Shown piece after piece: positions 15,756-21,105 of a DNA stretch of 21,105 nt (positions are counted from its first letter, which is position 1; every line of letters begins with the position of its first letter). This stretch comes from DASSTY01 sp035760645 (GTDB lineage: Bacteria > Gemmatimonadota > Gemmatimonadetes > Gemmatimonadales > GWC2-71-9), in contig DASTSO010000158.1 in assembly GCA_035760645.1 (NCBI GenBank), forward strand, positions 1 through 21,105, given 5' to 3'. The notes under the pieces were generated by a model. It was not told the origin of the DNA, ran no database searches, and saw only the letters and a program-made list of their open reading frames with translations. The position numbers and the translations under genes were made by a program.

Positions 15756-15776
15756 GGGCGCGCCCTGCGCGCGCCC
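15756..15776 (-). promoter_or_regulatory. GC hairpin between trmD and rplS
   Basis: GGGCGCGC (15756-15763) and GCGCGCCC (15769-15776) form a perfect 8-bp stem with a 5-nt loop, abutting the trmD stop codon. No U-tract follows in the direction of transcription. It may mark an mRNA processing or stability boundary or an attenuator, so that rplS is produced at a different level from trmD. Confidence 0.5.
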
Positions 15777-16463
15777 TTACCGTTGCTCATGCTGGGCCCA
15801 GAGGTCCGGCCGCCGCTCGCGCGTCAGCCGCTCGGCCTCCATCCGTCGCCACGCCTCGATGTCGGCGTGGTTGCCCGACCGCAGCACCTCGGGCACCGCC
15901 AGCTCCCGGTAGACCGGGGGCCGGGTGTAACTCGGAGGGCTCAACAGCCCGTCGTAGTGCGAGTCGGAGCTCGCCGACTCGTGATCCCCCAACGCGCCGG
16001 GCAGCAGCCGCACGACCGCGTCGAGGATGCAGAGCGCCGCGGGCTCGCCGCCCGTCAGCACGAAATCGCCGATCGACCGCTCCTCGTCGGCCAGGTGGTC
16101 GGCCACCCGCTGGTCGACGTCCTTGTAGTGCCCGCAGAGGAGCGTCAGGCGCTCGCCGAGCGAGTAGCGGACCGCGTCGGCGTGCCCGAAGCGCGCCCCG
16201 CGCGCCGACATCAGCACCACCGGTCCCGCCTTCGGTCCCAGCGCCTCGACCGCCTCGAAGAACGGCTCCGGCTTGAGCACCATCCCCGCGCCGCCGCCGT
16301 AGGCGTAGTCGTCCACGGTGCGGTGGCGGTCGTGCGTGTAGTCGCGCAGCTGGACCAGGTTGTACCGCACCAGCCCGGCCGCCGCGGCCCGCGCCGGGAT
16401 GCTCGCGCGGACGAACGCCTCGACCACCTCGGGGAAGAGCGTGACGACGTCGATCGTCAGCAT
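15777..16463 (-). CDS. trmD: tRNA (guanine-37-N1)-methyltransferase TrmD
   Basis: TrmD methylates G37 next to the anticodon and prevents +1 frameshifting. The 228-residue protein has the SPOUT trefoil-knot motifs: LLCGHYKDVDQRV (108-120) and SIGDFVLTGGEPA (130-142), with DYAYGGGAGMVLKPEPFFEA (52-71) before them. D171 in the DGLL stretch, followed by YTRPPVYRE, fits the catalytic Asp. The length is slightly below E. coli (255). It starts 21 nt after rimM and ends in TAA against the hairpin before rplS. Confidence 0.97.
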   Translation of the reverse strand: MLTIDVVTLFPEVVEAFVRASIPARAAAAGLVRYNLVQLRDYTHDRHRTVDDYAYGGGAGMVLKPEPFFEAVEALGPKAGPVVLMSARGARFGHADAVRYSLGERLTLLCGHYKDVDQRVADHLADEERSIGDFVLTGGEPAALCILDAVVRLLPGALGDHESASSDSHYDGLLSPPSYTRPPVYRELAVPEVLRSGNHADIEAWRRMEAERLTRERRPDLWAQHEQR

Positions 16464-16484
16464 CCGCGGCTTCGCGTCCCCGCC

Positions 16485-17030
16485 CTACTCGTCCAGCAGC
16501 CCCGCGGGCGGCTCGACCGTCAGGCGCCGCTGCGCCCGGTCCACCGCGACCACGAACTCCTTGCGATAGGGCAGCAGGAACTCGCGCTTCGGTCCCTGCA
16601 CCTCGATCGTCACCCCGCTCGGCAGCTCGTAGACGTCGGTCACCAGCCCGAGCGGCGCGTCGTCGCGCCCCCGCACGCTGAAGCCCACGAGCTCGTGGAG
16701 GTACACCTCGTCGCCCTCGGGCGGCGGCAGCGTCGCCGGCGGGGCGCCGAGGAAGTGGCCGCGCCACGGCTCGATCGCGTTCCGCTCGTCGGCGCCGGCG
16801 AACTTCACCAGCCACTCGCGGTGGTAGCCCCGGCCCCGCTCGATCACGAGCGGCCCCGCGACGACGTCGCCCGCGAGGTCGAGCACCCACACCTCGCGCC
16901 CGGGGGCGAAGACCACCTCGGGCGCGTCGGTGAGCGGGAAGAGCGTCATGTCGCCCTTCAGGCCGTGCGGCTTGCGCAGCCGGCCCACCACCAGGTACGC
17001 GGGGGCCTCGGGCGCCGCCGCGTCGGTCAT
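16485..17030 (-). CDS. rimM: Ribosome maturation factor RimM
   Basis: RimM binds ribosomal protein S19 and assists assembly of the 30S head. The 181-residue protein has the N-terminal RimM domain with VGRLRKPHGLKGDMTLFPLT (15-34) and a C-terminal PRC-barrel domain (about 100-175, DEVYLHELVGFSV and LPYRKEFVVAVD). It sits between rpsP (10 nt upstream) and trmD in the standard order. No strong ribosome site is seen, so coupling to rpsP is likely. Confidence 0.94.
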   Translation of the reverse strand: MTDAAAPEAPAYLVVGRLRKPHGLKGDMTLFPLTDAPEVVFAPGREVWVLDLAGDVVAGPLVIERGRGYHREWLVKFAGADERNAIEPWRGHFLGAPPATLPPPEGDEVYLHELVGFSVRGRDDAPLGLVTDVYELPSGVTIEVQGPKREFLLPYRKEFVVAVDRAQRRLTVEPPAGLLDE

Positions 17031-17040
17031 CGGGCCCGGC

Positions 17041-17301
17041 TTACGCCTGGGCCGGAACGACGCCGGCCTGCTTCAGGAGCGACTCGACCGTCTCCGACGG
17101 GGTCGCGCCCTTGGCCAGCCAGTCCCGCGCCTTCTCGGCGTCCACCTTCACCTTGTCGGCGGCCGTCTTCCCCTTCGGGTCGTAGGTGCCGATGATCTCG
17201 ATGAAGCGGCCGTCGCGCGGCGACTCCTTCTCGGCCACCACGATGCGGTAGAGCGGGAGCTTCTTGCGGCCGACACGGCGCAGACGAATGCGAGTTGCCA
17301 T
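17041..17301 (-). CDS. rpsP: 30S ribosomal protein S16
   Basis: An 86-residue S16, the usual size. The N-terminal signature MATRIRLRRVGRKKLPLYR and the RDGRFIEIIGTYDPKGK stretch (29-45) are complete, as is the WLAKGATPSETV helix (61-72). It starts 27 nt after ffh behind a GGAACGGAA ribosome-site-like sequence and is the second gene of the operon. Confidence 0.98.
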   Translation of the reverse strand: MATRIRLRRVGRKKLPLYRIVVAEKESPRDGRFIEIIGTYDPKGKTAADKVKVDAEKARDWLAKGATPSETVESLLKQAGVVPAQA

Positions 17302-17328
17302 TTCCGTTCCTGGGTTGTGCGCCGGGAC

Positions 17329-18669
<1,341 letters not shown>

Positions 18670-18678
18670 AAGCCCGGA

Positions 18679-18707
18679 ATCATAATCAGCTTACGGGGTT
18701 TGAGCAA
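18679..18707 (-). promoter_or_regulatory. Probable promoter of the ffh operon, near-leaderless
   Basis: TTGCTC (18707-18702), a 17-nt spacer, then TATGAT (18684-18679), five of six matches to the -10 consensus. Nine nt (TCCGGGCTT) separate it from the ffh ATG, so the message would carry only a few untranslated bases at most and no ribosome site. Confidence 0.65.
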
Positions 18708-18740
18708 CCGGCGGGGGTGCCCGGCCCCGGTGGGCGGGCG

Positions 18741-18749
18741 TGTTAAGTT
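18741..18749 (+). promoter_or_regulatory. Candidate extended -10 promoter of the DUF445 gene
   Basis: TGT followed directly by TAAGTT (18744-18749) forms an extended -10 element. No -35 is visible at the right distance, where the sequence is all G/C. Eight nt (CCGTTCCC) separate it from the ATG at 18758, with no purine-rich ribosome site. Confidence 0.45.
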
Positions 18750-18757
18750 CCGTTCCC

Positions 18758-20146
18758 ATGGAGGCATCCATCCAGCCGACCGCTCCCGCTGAGGGCCCCG
18801 GCGCCCCGACGGCCACCCCCGGCGGGGCGCCGGGGCCCGGCGTCCCGCCCGCGCCCCTCGCCCCGCTGCCCGGGACGGTCCAGCCGCCCCCGGTGGTGGA
18901 CGCCGAGCAGAAGCAGCGCAACCTCGACCGGATGAAGCGCCGGGCCACGGGGCTCCTGGTCGCCATGACCGGGGTCTTCGTCGTGACCCGGATCTTCGAG
19001 GGCCGCCACCCGTGGCTCGGCTACATCCGGGCCACGGCCGAGGCGGCCATGGTGGGCGGTGTGGCCGACTGGTTCGCCATCACCGCCCTCTTCCGGCATC
19101 CGTTCGGGCTCCCGATTCCCCACACGGCGATCGTCCCCCGCCGGAAGGACCGGATCGGCCGCAGCCTCGGCAACTTCGTCCAGAACAACTTCCTCGCCCG
19201 CGACGTGCTCGCCCGCAAGCTGCGCGCGGCCCGGATCGGGCACCGCGCGGCCGAATGGCTGACCCGGCCCGAGTCGGCCCGGAGCCTCGCCGGGCACGCC
19301 GCCCAGGCGCTCCGCGGCGCGAGCGTGGTGCTCCGGGACGAGGACGTGCACGCCTTCCTCGACCGCAGCGTGGTGGACCCGCTCCGCCGGGTGCCGATCG
19401 CGCCGGTGCTCGCCCGGGGGCTCGCGCTCCTCACGACCGACGACCGGCACCAGCAGCTCCTCGACCGCGTGCTCCAGGGGCTAGCGCGTCTCGTGGCCGA
19501 GAACGACGAGCTGATCCGCGAGCGCATCCGCGAGGAGACGCCGTGGTGGATCCCCAACGCGGTGGACGACAGGATCCACGACAAGGTCGTCAACGCGATC
19601 GAGAACACCCTGGCCGACGTGCGCGCGAACCCCGACCACCCGCTGCGGCACCAGTTCGACGAGCTGCTCGACGACTTCATCGTGAAGCTGCAGGAGGACC
19701 CGCGCGTCATCGCGCGGGCGGAGGAGCTCAAGGGCCAGTTCCTCGACGGCACGGTGGGCCGGGGGATCAGCCCCTCGCTCTGGATCGAGGTGAAGAAGGC
19801 GCTCGCCAAGAAGGCCGAGACGCCCGCGGACGGGGCGCCGAGCGGCCTGGAGCGCGGGCTCACCGCGCTGGGCGAGGCGCTGCTGCGCGACGAGGCGCTG
19901 CAGGAGAAGGTGGACGGCTGGGTGGTGGAGGCGGTGCTCGCGGTCGTGGAGCAGTACCGCCACGAGGTGGGCGAGCTGATCGCGCACACGGTGAGCAGCT
20001 GGGACCCGGAGGAGACGAGCCGCCGCATCGAGCTCCAGGTCGGGCGCGACCTCCAGTTCATCCGCATCAACGGCACGCTGGTGGGCGGGCTGGTGGGGCT
20101 GCTGATCTACACGGTGACGCGGCTGGCGGGGGGGACGGGGTTCTAG
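18758..20146 (+). CDS. DUF445 family membrane protein
   Basis: A 462-residue protein of the DUF445 (YjiN-like) family, function not established. Residues 1-48 are Pro/Gly/Ala-rich and probably disordered. A membrane segment (GLLVAMTGVFVVTRIF, 65-80) is followed by the family signature AAMVGGVADWFAITALFRHP (96-115) and GLPIPHTAIVPRRKDRIGRSL (117-137). A long helical, charged middle region, likely coiled, extends to about 435, and a second membrane segment (LVGGLVGLLIYTVTRLAG) closes the protein. This would place the helical body on one side of the inner membrane with both ends anchored. The start at ATG 18758 has a candidate -10 eight nt upstream; a GTG at 18740 overlaps that element and is less likely. 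A strong hairpin follows the stop. Confidence 0.9.
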   Translation: MEASIQPTAPAEGPGAPTATPGGAPGPGVPPAPLAPLPGTVQPPPVVDAEQKQRNLDRMKRRATGLLVAMTGVFVVTRIFEGRHPWLGYIRATAEAAMVGGVADWFAITALFRHPFGLPIPHTAIVPRRKDRIGRSLGNFVQNNFLARDVLARKLRAARIGHRAAEWLTRPESARSLAGHAAQALRGASVVLRDEDVHAFLDRSVVDPLRRVPIAPVLARGLALLTTDDRHQQLLDRVLQGLARLVAENDELIRERIREETPWWIPNAVDDRIHDKVVNAIENTLADVRANPDHPLRHQFDELLDDFIVKLQEDPRVIARAEELKGQFLDGTVGRGISPSLWIEVKKALAKKAETPADGAPSGLERGLTALGEALLRDEALQEKVDGWVVEAVLAVVEQYRHEVGELIAHTVSSWDPEETSRRIELQVGRDLQFIRINGTLVGGLVGLLIYTVTRLAGGTGF

Positions 20147-20157
20147 GCGCTAGGCAT

Positions 20158-20183
20158 GGGTCGGCGGCGTCAGCCGCCGACCC
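20158..20183. terminator. GC hairpin between convergent genes, with a stop codon in its loop
   Basis: GGGTCGGCGGC (20158-20168) pairs perfectly with GCCGCCGACCC (20173-20183) around a GTCA loop. It lies 11 nt after the DUF445 stop. The loop bases 20170-20172 are the TGA stop of the convergent minus-strand gene, whose last codons form one arm. No T-tract is present on either side. Confidence 0.65.
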
Positions 20184-21105
20184 GCGCGCCGCCGGCGCGC
20201 GGCAGCACCGTCGCCGCCGGCAGCGCCTCCCACCCGCGCCACCCCTCGGGCGCGAGCACGTAGCGCACCGCGGGCCGGCCGCCGAGCGTGAGCGGGGCGA
20301 CGTCGGCGCGGTAGCCCGGGCGCGAGCGCTCGAGGAGGCGCGCACCGGTGGTGGTGCGGAAGCGGTCGGCGGCGGACCGGGTGTCCCACACCGAGTACCA
20401 GACGAGGGCCGGACCCGCGGGTGTCTGGTAGACGCGATAGCGGTCGCCGCCCCAGCCGATCGCGTTGGTGCCGACCTCGTTCGAGCCGGCGAGCACGGCC
20501 TGCAGGATCTTCGTCTCGTGCGCGCCGAGGACGTCCTCGTGCAGCACCGCGCCGACGGGCGACGCCGCGGCCGCGGGCCCCGAGTCCGCGAAGGCGAGCG
20601 CGACGGGCTCGTCGCCCAGGGCGTAGCGCTCGGGGTGCATCACCTGCTCCGTCGAGCGCGGCATGCGCGGGCCGTAGGGGACGGTGTCGCGGTGCGTTTC
20701 GCCCCACCAGCGCATGAACTCGGCCCCCGCGAGATACGGGAAGATCAGCCCCTCGCGCACCACGAGCGGCGCGCGCGCGAGCTCGGGCATCGTGGTCTGC
20801 GCCGCGCGCACCTGCTCGCGGTACGCCTCCCAGAAGGCGGGGTTGTCGAGCACGTTGCGGCCCGGGGCGAGCACCTTGAGCGAGGCGAGCGTCGCCTGGC
20901 CCTCGAGGATCGCCTGGGCGGCGCTCTGGCGGTCGTTGTCGCCCTTCGCCTTGAGGATCGAGTCGAGCGGGAGATACTGACCCTGCAGCGCGTGCACCAT
21001 CTCGTGCGCGAGGACGAGCTTGAGCTGCTGGGGATCGGTGCCCGCCACGCCGAAGAGCGTGAGCGAGTCGGGATCGTAGTAGCCCACGACCTGCTCGGTG
21101 AGCAG
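20170..21105 (-). CDS. Zinc-metalloprotease-like protein, N-terminus cut by window edge
   Basis: An open frame of 311 codons enters from the right edge and stops at TGA 20172-20170. The visible part starts LLTEQVVGYYDPDSL. VLAHEMVHALQGQ carries an HExxH zinc motif (the two His at about 21006-21004 and 20994-20992), and AAQAILEGQATLASL, 29 residues further on, offers the Glu of a third ligand, an arrangement seen in gluzincin-like peptidases. The rest is mixed and unrecognised, including GAEFMRWWGETHRD, HEDVLGAHETKILQAVL and a C-terminal WYSVWDTRSAADRFRTTTG that looks like a small beta domain. The missing start probably holds a signal peptide. I infer a secreted or periplasmic protease, but the substrate is unknown. 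Confidence 0.75.
   Translation of the reverse strand: MLTEQVVGYYDPDSLTLFGVAGTDPQQLKLVLAHEMVHALQGQYLPLDSILKAKGDNDRQSAAQAILEGQATLASLKVLAPGRNVLDNPAFWEAYREQVRAAQTTMPELARAPLVVREGLIFPYLAGAEFMRWWGETHRDTVPYGPRMPRSTEQVMHPERYALGDEPVALAFADSGPAAAASPVGAVLHEDVLGAHETKILQAVLAGSNEVGTNAIGWGGDRYRVYQTPAGPALVWYSVWDTRSAADRFRTTTGARLLERSRPGYRADVAPLTLGGRPAVRYVLAPEGWRGWEALPAATVLPRAGGARVGG

Overview
The window is about 21 kb of very GC-rich, densely packed bacterial chromosome (well over 70% GC in most lines, judged by eye). Gene content is almost entirely core and housekeeping. The mix of an outer-membrane porin, lipoproteins, signal peptides ending in Ala followed by Gln, and the order ffh-rpsP-rimM-trmD-rplS-rnhB suggests a Gram-negative, diderm lineage such as Gemmatimonadota. 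That placement is an inference; no rRNA is present. No CRISPR array, prophage, transposase or biosynthetic gene cluster is visible.

Layout. (1) 1-1445, minus: peptide chain release factor 3 (prfC), C-terminus off the left edge. (2) 1586-2809, plus: a stand-alone SAM methyltransferase, ended by a bidirectional terminator shared with a minus-strand tRNA-Asn(GTT). (3) 3252-6363, plus: a probable alginate-export-type porin, then DNA polymerase III delta' (holB) overlapping moaC. (4) 6347-8416, minus: an MltD-type lytic transglycosylase with three LysM domains, tail-to-tail with moaC, followed by about 340 noncoding bases holding a long inverted repeat. (5) 8759-10168: a divergent pair, an unrecognised 138-residue protein (minus) and an exported class A beta-lactamase-like hydrolase (plus), apparently sharing a -10 element. 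(6) 10225-14666, minus: M1 aminopeptidase with a HEAT tail, tRNA-Lys(TTT), a DUF411/CopG-like copper lipoprotein, branched-chain aminotransferase ilvE and a small unknown protein. (7) 14722-18669, minus: the ffh-rpsP-rimM-trmD-rplS-rnhB translation/secretion operon. (8) 18758-20146, plus: a DUF445 membrane protein, convergent with a truncated zinc-metalloprotease-like gene running off the right edge.

Two cross-cutting patterns stand out. First, transcription units in this window often start with a promoter whose -10 box (mostly TAnnnT) ends only 6-10 nt before the start codon with no clear Shine-Dalgarno (prfC, holB, the beta-lactamase-like gene and its divergent neighbour, ffh, DUF445). Several operon-internal genes (moaC, rplS) and a few others (mltD, methyltransferase, DUF411) carry purine-rich ribosome binding sites. 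This points to leaderless mRNAs. Second, all three predicted signal-peptidase-I substrates have Gln at or next to the predicted cleavage site, resembling the 'Q-rule' (N-terminal pyroglutamate) known from Bacteroidetes. I found no convincing new defence or biosynthetic system; the most unusual signals are these expression and export patterns and a few orphan proteins.
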